Below, in pieces: positions 7,933 to 17,033 of a stretch of DNA of 64,000 bases; position 1 is the first letter of the stretch; each line of letters starts with the position of its first letter. The stretch covers positions 432,575 to 496,574 of the forward strand of contig NZ_JASEEQ010000001.1 in assembly GCF_030019515.1 (NCBI RefSeq), in the 5' to 3' direction. Made by a program: the position numbers and the translations under genes. The notes beneath the pieces were generated by a model, which saw only the letters and a program-made list of their open reading frames with translations, was not told the DNA's origin and made no database searches. Origin of the DNA: Nocardioides sp. Its GTDB lineage: Bacteria; Actinomycetota; Actinomycetes; Propionibacteriales; Nocardioidaceae.

Positions 7933-9068
7933 CAGGCCAGAGACGTCGATGCCGCGCACTGGTTGCGGCCGACGTCGAGGATCTCGATCTCGTCCTCGGG
8001 CGGTGTGAGCTGGCCCGAGTTGACCCGCCGGATGGTGTCGTAGGAGTCCGGCGCCGCTGGCAACGAGGTGACGATCTCCTCGACGAACCGCTCCATGGCC
8101 CGCTCGTTGAGCAGGGTGGCGGTGAACACATCCGCGAGCGTCGTCACGACCAGACCGTCGGCATTCACCTCCTCCGCCGTCGACCAGTGCGCCGGAGCGA
8201 TCAGCGTCTGTGCCGGCAGCGGCCGCAGGCGCTCGTGAACGCTGCGGAAGAGGTCCCGCGCGAGCTCGTCGGCCTGGCCCGTCAGGTCGGGGCGGCCGAG
8301 CCCGCGGACGAAGACGGTGTCGCCGACGAGCAGGACGCTGTCACTGACGAGCAGCGCGATCGTCCCGGGGGTGTGCCCGGGCAGGTGCATGCTCAGCACT
8401 CGCACCTGGGCCTCCCCGAGGTCGAGGACGTCGCCGTCCTTCAGCGGCCGGTTGGGGAACGGCACCAGCCCGCCGGCGTCCTCGGGCGGCAGGTGGTACT
8501 CCACCCCGAGATCGGCTGCCAGCTGTGGGCCTCCGCTGACGTGATCGGCGTGCACGTGGGTGTCGACCACGTGCGTCACGCTCATCTCGTGCTCGGCCGC
8601 GAGGTCGAGGTACGGCTGCGGCTGACGCGTCGGGTCCACGACGATGCAGTGCTGGCCGGGCACGCCGACGACGTAGGACAAGCAGGCCTTGGCCGGTCGC
8701 AGGAACTGCCAGACCCGCACCGGGCCGGGCAGACCGGTGACCTCGACCGGCACCAGCAGCCGGTTCCACGCGTCCGTGCCGCCCTCGAGGGACCGAGCAC
8801 GTCGCCCGAGGTCCTCGAACTCCTCGGCCACGAGCTGCGAGCCGTTGCCCTGCCCGCAGATCACGACCGCGTCGTCGCACGTGCGACCTGCCTCCGTGCC
8901 CAGGTCCTCGAAGACCCGGTAGACGGGGACGTTCCGGGTCGTGACCGGTCGGTGCGCCTCGACCCTGCTGGCCTCGAACTCGTCGATGTTCCGTACGTCG
9001 AGGATCTCGCTCACGTGCCCCGCGTTGATCGCGTGGAACAGCTCGAGCGGGGTGATGGTGTCGGCCAT
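7932..9068 (-). CDS. rhodanese-metallo-beta-lactamase fusion (persulfide dioxygenase-like)
   Basis: The 378-residue protein starts with a rhodanese domain (about 1-110, active loop CGQGNGS). It continues into a metallo-beta-lactamase domain with HVHADH, the HLPGHTPG histidine, GDT and the late PAHW histidine, which are the mono-iron ligands of ETHE1-type persulfide dioxygenases. These enzymes oxidise glutathione-type or low-molecular-weight persulfide to sulfite. The rhodanese-first order is less common than MBL-first. It heads the minus-strand operon with DUF202 and ArsR genes and is divergent from dsrE. The low-molecular-weight thiol used would probably be mycothiol (inference). Confidence 0.82.
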   Translation of the reverse strand: MADTITPLELFHAINAGHVSEILDVRNIDEFEASRVEAHRPVTTRNVPVYRVFEDLGTEAGRTCDDAVVICGQGNGSQLVAEEFEDLGRRARSLEGGTDAWNRLLVPVEVTGLPGPVRVWQFLRPAKACLSYVVGVPGQHCIVVDPTRQPQPYLDLAAEHEMSVTHVVDTHVHADHVSGGPQLAADLGVEYHLPPEDAGGLVPFPNRPLKDGDVLDLGEAQVRVLSMHLPGHTPGTIALLVSDSVLLVGDTVFVRGLGRPDLTGQADELARDLFRSVHERLRPLPAQTLIAPAHWSTAEEVNADGLVVTTLADVFTATLLNERAMERFVEEIVTSLPAAPDSYDTIRRVNSGQLTPPEDEIEILDVGRNQCAASTSLA

Positions 9069-9192
9069 GGCGCTCCTCCGAAACTGGTTTCAATCAGCCT
9101 TGTTATATGCGCAATCATGAATGTAGTGTCCTGCATCACACCGCGCAATGGCCGGCCGAGATCCAACCCACGCAGGTGAAAGGACGCCGTCG
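9069..9192. promoter_or_regulatory. divergent sulfur-island promoter region with central palindrome
   Basis: This short, relatively AT-rich gap separates the persulfide dioxygenase and dsrE genes. A near-palindrome CAATCATGAATG lies at 9112-9123 (10 of 12 positions symmetric). On minus, TATAAC is a good -10 for the dioxygenase gene. On plus, TTGTTA and TGTAGT are spaced 16 nt apart. The palindrome lies between the boxes of both promoters, so it is a candidate operator for the local ArsR regulator. This was read by eye and has not been tested. Confidence 0.4.
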
Positions 9193-9681
9193 ATGAGCGA
9201 GGAAACACCCGAGAGCATGACGATCGTCGCCTGGAGCGGCGACCTGGACCGGATGTGGCCGACCCTCATCCTGGCTTCCACCGGGGCGGCGTACGGCATG
9301 CGAACGACGATCTTCTTCACGTTCTGGGGCCTGTTCCCCCTGGTGCGCGACGACGTCCGGATCACCGGGAAGAACGCGATGACCAAGGCGCTGGCCGGGA
9401 TGAACCGGCCCGGGATCGGCCACATGCGGCTCTCCAAGCTCCAGATGGCCGGCGCCGGCGCCTGGATGATGAAGAAGCTCGCCCGCGACGACAAGGTCGC
9501 CAGCCCCCAGGAGCTCCTCGACATGTGCCGTGAGCTCGACGTGAACCTGTGGCCGTGCGAGATGACCATGGAGATGTTGGGGCTGCGTCAGGACCAGCTC
9601 GTCGAGGGCGTCGGCACCCCGGTGGGGGCAGCGACGGCGCTGTCGGAGATGAGCAAGTCACAGGTCAACCTCTTCATCTGA
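9193..9681 (+). CDS. DsrE-family (DsrE2-like) sulfur carrier protein
   Basis: This 162-residue protein belongs to the DsrE/F/H-like family. Members carry persulfide sulfur during sulfur oxidation, usually together with TusA and rhodanese. Visible features are the early GDLDRMWPTLILASTGAAYGM strand-helix unit, a TIFFTFWGL strand, and cysteines at DMCREL and WPCEMT, the latter in the usual position of the reactive cysteine. ATG 9193 is chosen because AAAGGA lies 8 nt upstream. It is the first gene of the plus-strand sulfur operon. Confidence 0.82.
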   Translation: MSEETPESMTIVAWSGDLDRMWPTLILASTGAAYGMRTTIFFTFWGLFPLVRDDVRITGKNAMTKALAGMNRPGIGHMRLSKLQMAGAGAWMMKKLARDDKVASPQELLDMCRELDVNLWPCEMTMEMLGLRQDQLVEGVGTPVGAATALSEMSKSQVNLFI

Positions 9682-9695
9682 CAAGGAGCGTCCCC

Positions 9696-9929
9696 ATGCC
9701 GCACCAGATCACCCTCACCATCGACGCCAAGGGCAAGAAGTGCCCGATGCCGGTCCTCCTCACGTCGAAGGGGATCAAGCAGATCGCCTCCGGCGAGATC
9801 ATGCTCGTCGAGGCCACCGACGGCGGCTCAAGGAGCGACATCCCCGCGTGGGCCAGGGACACCGGCCACGAGCTGCTCGAGACCGACGCCGAGGACGGCG
9901 TGTACCGCTACTACATCCAGAAGGCGTGA
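9696..9929 (+). CDS. tusA: TusA-family sulfur carrier
   Basis: The 77-residue product shows the TusA/SirA signature KKCPMPVL near residue 13, with the CPxP cysteine that carries the persulfide. The rest matches the family, including a C-terminal YRYYIQKA strand. It follows dsrE by 14 bp, with AAGGAG upstream of the ATG. Pairing with DsrE and a rhodanese is typical of cytoplasmic sulfur transfer to an oxidising enzyme. Confidence 0.9.
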   Translation: MPHQITLTIDAKGKKCPMPVLLTSKGIKQIASGEIMLVEATDGGSRSDIPAWARDTGHELLETDAEDGVYRYYIQKA

Positions 9930-9936
9930 GGCGGGG

Positions 9937-11454
9937 GTGCAGTACGGCTTCGCGATCGACCAGCGCACCTGCATCGGCTGCCACGCCTGCACCGTCGCCT
10001 GCAAGACCGAGCACGAGGTTCCGCTCGGCCAGTTCCGCACCTGGGTCAAGTACGTCGACAGCGGCACGTTCCCCGACACCACCCGCTCGTTCGGGGTGAT
10101 GCGCTGCAACCACTGCACCGACGCGCCGTGCGTGAAGATCTGCCCCACCGGGGCCCTGTTCAAGCGCGAGGACGGCATCGTCGACTTCGACAACGAACGC
10201 TGCATCGGCTGCAAGTCCTGCATGCAGGCCTGCCCGTACGACGCGATCTACATCGACGCCGACACGCATACCGCCGCCAAGTGCAACATGTGCGCGCACC
10301 GCGTCGACGAGGGCCTCGAGCCCGCTTGCGTCGTCGTCTGCCCGACGCACTCGATCTGGGTCGGCGACCTGGACGACCCATCGAGCGGCATCGCGAGGCT
10401 CGTCGCCACCCAGGAGACGGCGGTGCGCTCACCGGAGCAGAACACCGGCCCCAACGTCTTCTACCTCGGCGCCGACCGAGCCGTCCTGGACCCGCTCGCG
10501 GCGCCGGTGGACGACACCTACCTGTGGGCCAAGCCCGACCGGCAGCGCCTGGAGATCCAGGGCGACCTGCCCCGCGACCACGTGACCGGCGCCCGCACCA
10601 CGCTCAACACGGCGCATCCGCGACCGTGGGGGTGGAAGGTCGTCACCTACCTGTGGACCAAGGGGGTGGGTGCGGGCGCGCTGGCGCTCGTGCTGCTGGC
10701 TCACCTGCTGGGCGTCGAGACCGGTACCCTCGGCGACTCGGTCGCCCCCGCTCTGGGCCTGTTCGGCGCGGCCACGACCGGCGGCCTGCTGGTCTGGGAC
10801 CTCAAGCGTCCCGAACGCTTCCTCTTCATCTTCCTCAAGTCGAACTGGACGTCCTGGCTGGTGCTGGGTGCCTACGTGCTGACGGCGTTCGCCGGCGGCG
10901 CGATCCTCTGGGCCCTGGCATCCCATCTCGACGTGGGGTGGGCCCTGACGGTCCTCGCGTGGCTGGGGATCCCCGTGAGCGCCCTGATGGCGGGCTACAC
11001 GGCGTTCCTGTTCGGTCAGGCGGAGGGCCGCGACCTGTGGCAGTCCCCCCTGCTGTTCTGGCACCTGGTGGTCCAGGCCGTGCTGGTCGGCAGCGGCGCC
11101 CTCGCCATCGCCGCGCTGGTCCTCGACGTCTCCGAGGCCGCCGAGGACCTCCTCGCCATGGCCTTCGTGCTCTCGGCGACCGTGCACCTGCTGATGCTCG
11201 CCCTCGAGTACGCCGGCAGGCATGCCAGCCGCCAGGCGGCCGTCGCGGCCCACATCGTCGCCCGGGGCCGGTACGCATCCCTGTTCTGGCTCGGCGCAGT
11301 CGCGCCCACCGGGGCGGCGCTCGTCCTCGGCGCGTTGGCGGCGGGCGGCCTGGGCACGGTGCCGCTCGCGATCGCGGGCCTGCTGGTCCAGCCGGCGCTG
11401 ATCGCCTACGAGAGCGCCTTCGTGCGCGCCGGCCAGGATCCGCCCCTCTCATGA
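9937..11454 (+). CDS. fused FeS electron-transfer subunit and NrfD-type membrane anchor
   Basis: The first 180 residues or so form a four-cluster ferredoxin-like subunit (PsrB/DmsB/SoeB type). Its cysteine groups are CIGCHACTVAC, CNHCTDAPCVKIC, CIGCKSCMQAC and CNMC...C. From about residue 225 the chain becomes an NrfD/PsrC/SoeC-like protein with about eight membrane helices, which would pass electrons to quinone. The two subunits are normally separate genes, so this is a genuine fusion (505 residues). There is no Tat signal, so the FeS part should face the cytoplasm. It lies between tusA and the molybdopterin subunit. Confidence 0.85.
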   Translation: MQYGFAIDQRTCIGCHACTVACKTEHEVPLGQFRTWVKYVDSGTFPDTTRSFGVMRCNHCTDAPCVKICPTGALFKREDGIVDFDNERCIGCKSCMQACPYDAIYIDADTHTAAKCNMCAHRVDEGLEPACVVVCPTHSIWVGDLDDPSSGIARLVATQETAVRSPEQNTGPNVFYLGADRAVLDPLAAPVDDTYLWAKPDRQRLEIQGDLPRDHVTGARTTLNTAHPRPWGWKVVTYLWTKGVGAGALALVLLAHLLGVETGTLGDSVAPALGLFGAATTGGLLVWDLKRPERFLFIFLKSNWTSWLVLGAYVLTAFAGGAILWALASHLDVGWALTVLAWLGIPVSALMAGYTAFLFGQAEGRDLWQSPLLFWHLVVQAVLVGSGALAIAALVLDVSEAAEDLLAMAFVLSATVHLLMLALEYAGRHASRQAAVAAHIVARGRYASLFWLGAVAPTGAALVLGALAAGGLGTVPLAIAGLLVQPALIAYESAFVRAGQDPPLS

Positions 11455-11473
11455 TCCTTCGAATGGAGCGTCC

Positions 11474-14335
11474 GTGAACCCCGAAGTGAACCTGCCCGGC
11501 GCGCGCCGCCACGAGCAGCTGCGCAACTACCCGCCGGTCGAGGACTGGGACCACCACGTCGAGTACGACGCCAAGGCCCATCCGCGCAAGGTGCCCCACA
11601 CCTACTCCCTGATCCCCACGATCTGCTTCAACTGCGAGTCGTCGTGCGGGCTGCTGGCCTACGTCGACCACGAGGACCTCTCGATCAAGAAGTTCGAGGG
11701 CAACCCGGCCCACCCGGGATCGCGCGGCCGCAACTGCGCCAAGGGTCCGGCCACGATCAACCAGGTCCACGATCCGGAGCGGATCCTGCATCCTCTCCGG
11801 CGGGTCGGGCCGCGCGGCTCGGGCGAGTTCGAGCGCGTGTCGTGGGAGGAGGCGCTCGCCGACATCGCCGGCCGGATCCGCGCGGCGATCGTCGAGGGCC
11901 GCAGGGACGAGGTGATGTACCACGTCGGCCGCCCGGGTGAGGACGGGTTCGTCGAGCGGGTGCTCCAGGCCTGGGGCGTCGACGGCCACAACAGCCACAC
12001 GAACGTCTGTTCCTCGGGGGGACGGTCCGGCTACACCCACTGGATGGGTTACGACCGGCCGTCGCCGGACTACGCCAACGCGAAGACGATCCTCCTGCTC
12101 TCCTCGCACCTCGAGACCGGGCACTACTTCAATCCGCACGCCCAGCGGATCATGGAGGCCAAGCAGAACGGCGCGAAGATCGCCGTCCTCGACCTGCGGC
12201 TCTCCAACACCGCCTCCCACGCCGACCTGTGGATCGCGCCGTGGCCGGGCAGCGAGGCGGCGATCTTCCTCGCCGTCGCCGCACACCTCCTCCGCACCGG
12301 CCGGGTCGCCCGCGACTTCCTGCGGCGATGGGTCAACTGGGACGTCTACCTCGAGAGGCTGCACCCCGATGCGCCCCGCGAGTTCGAGGTGTTCCTCGAT
12401 CGGCTCACCGAGGACTACGCGCACTACACCTTCGAGTTCGCCGCCTCCGAGGCGCACGTCCCGATCGCGCAGGTCGAGCGGCTGGCCGAGATGGTGGCGG
12501 ACGCCGGCACCCGGCTCGCGACCCACACCTGGCGCTCCGCGGCCGCGGGCAACCTCGGCGGCTGGCAGATCGCCCGCAGCCTCTTCTTCCTCAACGTGCT
12601 CACCGGCAGTGTCGGCACCGAGGGCGGCACGCACCCCAACGGCTGGGACAAGTTCATCCCACACTTCCCCGACATGCCCGAGGCCAACGACACCTGGAGC
12701 GAGCTGCTCTGGCCACGCGAGTACCCCCTCACCACCAACGAGATGTCGATCCTGCTCCCCCACCTGCTCGAGGACGGGCGCGGGCACCTCGAGGTCTACT
12801 TCAGCCGGGTCTACAACCCGATCTGGGTCAACCCTGACGGGTTCACCTGGCTCGACATGCTCAAGGACGAGTCGAAGATGGGCCTGCACGTCGCCCTCAC
12901 CCCGACCTGGAGCGAGTCCGCGGCGTTCGCCGACTACGTGCTGCCGATGGGACATGCCTCCGAGCGCCACGACACGATGTCCTTCGAGACCCACACCTCC
13001 AAATGGCTGGCGTTCCGGCAGCCGGTCACCCGGGTCGCCATGGAGCAGCGCGGCATCCCCTACCGCGACACCCGGGACACGAACCCCGGTGAGGTGTGGG
13101 AGGAGAACGAGTTCTGGTTCGAGCTGTCCTGGCAGATCGACCCCGACGGCTCGCTGGGCATCCGCAGGTACTTCGAGTCCGCGCAGCGCCCCGGCGAGCG
13201 AATGACCCAGGACGAGTACTACGAGACCCTGTTCACCCACAGCGTGCCCGGCCTGCCACGAGCGGCGGAGGCCCAGGGCCTCACTCCGTTGCAGTACATG
13301 CGCAAGTACGGCGTGTTCGAGGTCTCCCGGGACATCTACCGCCTCGACGAGCGACCCCTCACCGACGCGGAGCTGGCGGGGGCGACACCCGACCGGAACG
13401 GCGTGCTGCGCAAGCCGGTCGACCTCGAGACCCAACCCCCTCTGGTGGGCGAGGCCGGCGCGGTGGGCGTCCTGCACGACGACGGCACGACGACCGCAGG
13501 TTGGCTCTCGCCGTCGCGCAAGCTGGAGCTCTTCTCGACCACGCTCGCCGACTGGGGCTGGCCGGAGCATGCGACACCGGGGTACATCGAGTCGCACGTG
13601 TCGGCCCGCAGGATCGACCGGACCGACGCCGAGTTCGTGCTGATGCCCAACTTCCGGTTGCCCGTCCTGGTCCACACCCGGTCGGGCAACGCCAAGTACC
13701 TCAACGAGATCGCCAACACCCACCCCCTGTGGTTCAACCGGCAGGACGCAGTGAGCTTGGGGCTGCACACCGGCGACCTGGTCCGGGTGACCACCGAGAT
13801 CGGCCACTTCGTGGTCCGGATCTGGGCGACCGAGGCGATCCGCCCCGGCGTCGTGGGACTGTCCCACCACATGGGCCGCTGGCAGCAGGACGGGCACCCC
13901 GGCAGCCGTTGGGTGATGGGGAAGGTCAACCTCGACCGTGACGAGGGCGGCATCTGGCGACTGCGCTACCTCGAGGGCGTCAAACCGTTCCCGAGCGAGG
14001 ACCCCGACTCGGAGCGGATCTACTGGGACGACCCGGGCGTCCACCAGAACCTGGCGTTCCCCGTGCAGCCCGACCCGGTGTCCGGCATGCATTGCTGGCA
14101 CCAGAAGGTCCGCATCGAGAGGGCCCGCCCCGACGACCAGTACGGCGACGTCGAGGTCGACGTCAACAAGTCGCGCGAGGTCTACCGACGGTGGCTGGCG
14201 ATGGCGCGGCCGGGCCCGGGCCCGGGTGGGCTGCGCCGCCCGGAGTTCCTGATGCGTCACGTCACACCGAAGAGGTCCGCGTACCTTGCGACGGGCCAGG
14301 CGACGGGCCGGGCCGCAAGGAGTGGCGGCCGGTGA
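11474..14335 (+). CDS. molybdopterin oxidoreductase catalytic subunit (SoeA/PsrA-like)
   Basis: This 953-residue CISM-family enzyme carries an N-terminal [4Fe-4S] motif (CFNCESSCG...NCAKG), the molybdenum-ligand region VCSSGGRSGY with its cysteine, and a C-terminal molybdopterin dinucleotide-binding domain (TRSGNAKYLNEI, GLHTGDLVRV). No twin-arginine signal is seen, which fits a cytoplasmic enzyme such as sulfite dehydrogenase SoeA better than periplasmic PsrA. With DsrE, TusA and a persulfide dioxygenase nearby, sulfite oxidation is the best guess; polysulfide or thiosulfate chemistry remains possible. Its TGA overlaps the start of the next gene. Confidence 0.8.
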   Translation: MNPEVNLPGARRHEQLRNYPPVEDWDHHVEYDAKAHPRKVPHTYSLIPTICFNCESSCGLLAYVDHEDLSIKKFEGNPAHPGSRGRNCAKGPATINQVHDPERILHPLRRVGPRGSGEFERVSWEEALADIAGRIRAAIVEGRRDEVMYHVGRPGEDGFVERVLQAWGVDGHNSHTNVCSSGGRSGYTHWMGYDRPSPDYANAKTILLLSSHLETGHYFNPHAQRIMEAKQNGAKIAVLDLRLSNTASHADLWIAPWPGSEAAIFLAVAAHLLRTGRVARDFLRRWVNWDVYLERLHPDAPREFEVFLDRLTEDYAHYTFEFAASEAHVPIAQVERLAEMVADAGTRLATHTWRSAAAGNLGGWQIARSLFFLNVLTGSVGTEGGTHPNGWDKFIPHFPDMPEANDTWSELLWPREYPLTTNEMSILLPHLLEDGRGHLEVYFSRVYNPIWVNPDGFTWLDMLKDESKMGLHVALTPTWSESAAFADYVLPMGHASERHDTMSFETHTSKWLAFRQPVTRVAMEQRGIPYRDTRDTNPGEVWEENEFWFELSWQIDPDGSLGIRRYFESAQRPGERMTQDEYYETLFTHSVPGLPRAAEAQGLTPLQYMRKYGVFEVSRDIYRLDERPLTDAELAGATPDRNGVLRKPVDLETQPPLVGEAGAVGVLHDDGTTTAGWLSPSRKLELFSTTLADWGWPEHATPGYIESHVSARRIDRTDAEFVLMPNFRLPVLVHTRSGNAKYLNEIANTHPLWFNRQDAVSLGLHTGDLVRVTTEIGHFVVRIWATEAIRPGVVGLSHHMGRWQQDGHPGSRWVMGKVNLDRDEGGIWRLRYLEGVKPFPSEDPDSERIYWDDPGVHQNLAFPVQPDPVSGMHCWHQKVRIERARPDDQYGDVEVDVNKSREVYRRWLAMARPGPGPGGLRRPEFLMRHVTPKRSAYLATGQATGRAARSGGR

Positions 14336-15459
14336 GGCTACGGTCCGGCGACCGCTCGACGGTCGACATGGCGGCGGTGCGCGTCGCTCTGGCGGCTGTC
14401 GAGGACCCCGAGCTGCACCTGCCGCTCGCCGATGCCGGCATGCTCGGCGAGGTCGAGGCGGCCCGGGACGGCACCGTGCGGGTCACGGTCCGGCTCACGA
14501 CGCCGGCCTGTCCGCTCAAGGAGACCCTGGTCCGCGACGTCACCGCGGCGGTCGGCGCCGTCGCCGGGGTCCGGCGGGTGGAGGTGAGGTTCGCAGCCAT
14601 GAGCGAGGGCGACCGGATGGCGCTCGCGGCCCGCCTGCGCGGCGGGCGCGAGACCGATCACCCCTTCGGCCCCCGTTCGAGTACCCAGGTGTACGCCGTG
14701 GCCAGCGGCAAGGGCGGGGTCGGGAAGTCCACGGTGACCGCGAACCTCGCGGTGGCGCTCGCGGCAGCGGGAAAGCGGGTCGGTGTTCTCGACGCCGACG
14801 TGTGGGGCTACTCCATGCCGCACCTGTTCGGCGTACGGCGCGCGCCGGTGGCCCTGAAGGGACTGATGCTCCCGGTCGAGGCGCACGGCGTCGCGCTGAT
14901 GTCGGTCGGCTTCTTCGTCGACGACGAGGAGCCGGTCGTGTGGCGCGGGCCCATGCTGCACAAGGCGATCGAGCAGTTCCTCGGCGACGTGCACTGGGGC
15001 GAGCCCGACGTCCTGCTCATCGACCTGCCGCCCGGGACCGGAGACGTCACGATCTCCCTGCTCGAGCTGGTCCCGGACGCCCAGCTGGTCGCCGTCACCA
15101 CCCCGCAGCCGGCCGCGCGGACGGTGGCGGAGCGCGTCGGCCGGATGGCTCTCGACGCGCGGATGCCCATCGCCGGCGTCGTCGAGAACATGTCCACCCT
15201 CGTGTGCGGCTCGTGCCACGCGAGCACGCCGCTGTTCGGGTCCGGCGGGGGCCAGCAGCTCGCGGACACGGTCGGGGCGCCCCTCCTCGGTCAGGTGCCG
15301 CTCGACGTGGCCGTCCGCGAGGGTGGCGACGCCGGGACTCCGGTCGTCCTGGCGGCTCCCGGCTCGCCCGCGGCCCGGGAGCTGAGCCGGATGGCCGCCG
15401 GCCTGCCCGTCGTCCGGCGAAGCCTCGTCGGACGTCCGCTGCCGCTCAGCGTCGTCTGA
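14332..15459 (+). CDS. mrp: Mrp/NBP35-family FeS cluster carrier ATPase
   Basis: The 375-residue protein has an N-terminal MIP18 (DUF59) domain (VEDPELHLPLADAGML, with Cys in TPACPLK) and a P-loop NTPase with the deviant Walker A GKGGVGKS. A CxxC pair (CGSC) that can hold a bridging [4Fe-4S] cluster lies near residue 290. The GTG start overlaps the upstream TGA and has AAGGAG 9 nt before it. A role in loading clusters into the FeS/molybdenum enzyme encoded upstream is inferred from position. Confidence 0.85.
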   Translation: MRLRSGDRSTVDMAAVRVALAAVEDPELHLPLADAGMLGEVEAARDGTVRVTVRLTTPACPLKETLVRDVTAAVGAVAGVRRVEVRFAAMSEGDRMALAARLRGGRETDHPFGPRSSTQVYAVASGKGGVGKSTVTANLAVALAAAGKRVGVLDADVWGYSMPHLFGVRRAPVALKGLMLPVEAHGVALMSVGFFVDDEEPVVWRGPMLHKAIEQFLGDVHWGEPDVLLIDLPPGTGDVTISLLELVPDAQLVAVTTPQPAARTVAERVGRMALDARMPIAGVVENMSTLVCGSCHASTPLFGSGGGQQLADTVGAPLLGQVPLDVAVREGGDAGTPVVLAAPGSPAARELSRMAAGLPVVRRSLVGRPLPLSVV

Positions 15460-15463
15460 GCAG

Positions 15464-16990
15464 ATGCGCACTCGGATCGCCCGACCCGTGCGGGGCGACG
15501 TCGTCGCCGGGGTAACGGTCGCACTGGTGCTTGTCCCCCAGGCGCTCGCCTACGCGACCATCGCCGGCCTGGACCCCGTGTACGGGCTGTACGCCGCCGC
15601 GGCCGCGCCGATCGCCGGCGCCTTCGTGGGCTCCTCCCCCTACCTCCAGACCGGCCCGGTCGCCGTGACGAGCCTGCTGACGTTCGGGGCGCTGGAGCCC
15701 CTCGCCCGACCGGAGTCGCTCCACTTCGCCGCGCTGGCGGCCGTGCTCGCGGTCCTGGTCGGCCTCGTCCGCATCCTGCTCGGCCTCCTCGGCGGCGGGC
15801 CGATCGCATACCTGATGTCCCAACCGGTCGTGGTCAGCTTCACCACCGCGGCGGCGCTCCTGATCATCGGCACCCAGGTGCCGCCCCTCCTCGGGGTGGC
15901 GACCGAGTCGGCGAACCCGATCGTGGGCGCGACCCGGGCGCTGGCCGACCCGACGACCTGGGCGTGGACCGACCTGGTCCTCGGGCTGGCCGCGATGGCG
16001 CTGATGCTGGCCAGCCGCCGTCTGTGGTCGCTGTTCCCCGGGGCCCTGCTCGCTGTGGTCCTCGCCATCGTCTGGAGCCGGGCCACCGGCTACGACGGGC
16101 GCACGGTCGGCGCCGTGAACCTCTCGTATGACGGGCCCCAGGGCGTGTCGGCCACCGACCTCGCAGCGCTCCTGGTGCCGGCGCTCGTCATCGCGATCGT
16201 GGGCTTCGCCGAGCCCGCCTCCATCGCCCGCCGCTACGCCGCCGCCGACCGGGTGCCGTGGAACCCGAACCGCGAGTTCGTCGGCCAGGGACTGGCCAAC
16301 CTCGCCTCGGGGGCGGCCGGCGGGTTCCCGGTCGGCGGTTCGTTCTCGCGCACCAGCCTCAACCGGCTCAGTGGAGCGCGGACCCGGTGGAGCGGTGGCA
16401 TCACCGGGCTGGTCGTGCTGGTCATCCTCCCGTTCGTGTCCGTGCTCTCCGCGCTGCCGCTCGCCGTCCTCGCCGGTCTCGTGATCGGGGCCGTCGCCTC
16501 GCTGGTCGATCTCCGCACCCCCCGGCTGTACTGGCGCTGGTCGAAGCCGCAGTTCACGGTGGGGGTGCTGACCGCGGCCGCCACGATGGCACTGGCGCCC
16601 CGGGTCGAGCGGGGTGTCCTGATCGGGGTCGCCGCCGCGCTGGCCGTGCACCTGTGGCGGGAGATGGGGGTGCACCTGCCGGCCTGCGTGGAGGACAGCA
16701 CGCTGCACCTCCGGCCGACCGGCGTGCTCTACTTCGGCTCGGCTCCGGCCCTGGAGAGGAGCATCTCGAGGCTGATCGCGGATCACCCCTCCGTCGACCG
16801 GGTGGTCTTGCACCTCGACCGGATCGGTCGGCTCGACCTCACCGGCGCGCTGATGCTGCGCGACATCCTCGCCGATGCGGAGACCGCCGGGCGCACCTTC
16901 GAGATCCGCGGTGCTGGCGCCCACGCCACGGGACTGCTGGTGCGGCTGCTGGGGCCGGAAGCCCGGATCGCCGGTGACGACGTGGCCTGA
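15464..16990 (+). CDS. SulP-family anion (sulfate) transporter
   Basis: The 508-residue protein begins with the SulP signature (GDVVAGVTVALVLVPQALAYA, AGLDPVYGLYAA), has about 10-12 membrane helices and ends in a STAS domain (VLYFGSA, LDLTGALML). SulP proteins move sulfate and related anions. It is the last gene of the sulfur operon, 4 bp after mrp, so sulfate export after sulfite oxidation is plausible (inference). It converges with the sensor kinase gene. Confidence 0.85.
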   Translation: MRTRIARPVRGDVVAGVTVALVLVPQALAYATIAGLDPVYGLYAAAAAPIAGAFVGSSPYLQTGPVAVTSLLTFGALEPLARPESLHFAALAAVLAVLVGLVRILLGLLGGGPIAYLMSQPVVVSFTTAAALLIIGTQVPPLLGVATESANPIVGATRALADPTTWAWTDLVLGLAAMALMLASRRLWSLFPGALLAVVLAIVWSRATGYDGRTVGAVNLSYDGPQGVSATDLAALLVPALVIAIVGFAEPASIARRYAAADRVPWNPNREFVGQGLANLASGAAGGFPVGGSFSRTSLNRLSGARTRWSGGITGLVVLVILPFVSVLSALPLAVLAGLVIGAVASLVDLRTPRLYWRWSKPQFTVGVLTAAATMALAPRVERGVLIGVAAALAVHLWREMGVHLPACVEDSTLHLRPTGVLYFGSAPALERSISRLIADHPSVDRVVLHLDRIGRLDLTGALMLRDILADAETAGRTFEIRGAGAHATGLLVRLLGPEARIAGDDVA

Positions 16991-17033
16991 ACCGACCGGT
17001 ACCGACCGGTTGGTCCGCCCCAGCCTCGGCGGG

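Noticed and set aside
10835..14260. Very long antisense open frame (about 1,140 codons) on minus
   Set aside because: It is the mirror of the molybdopterin and FeS/NrfD genes, has no domain motifs, and arises from high-GC codon bias.
16991..17033. Hairpin between the SulP and kinase genes
   Set aside because: ACCGACCGGT is mainly a direct repeat; possible stems are short (4-6 bp), so I do not call a terminator.
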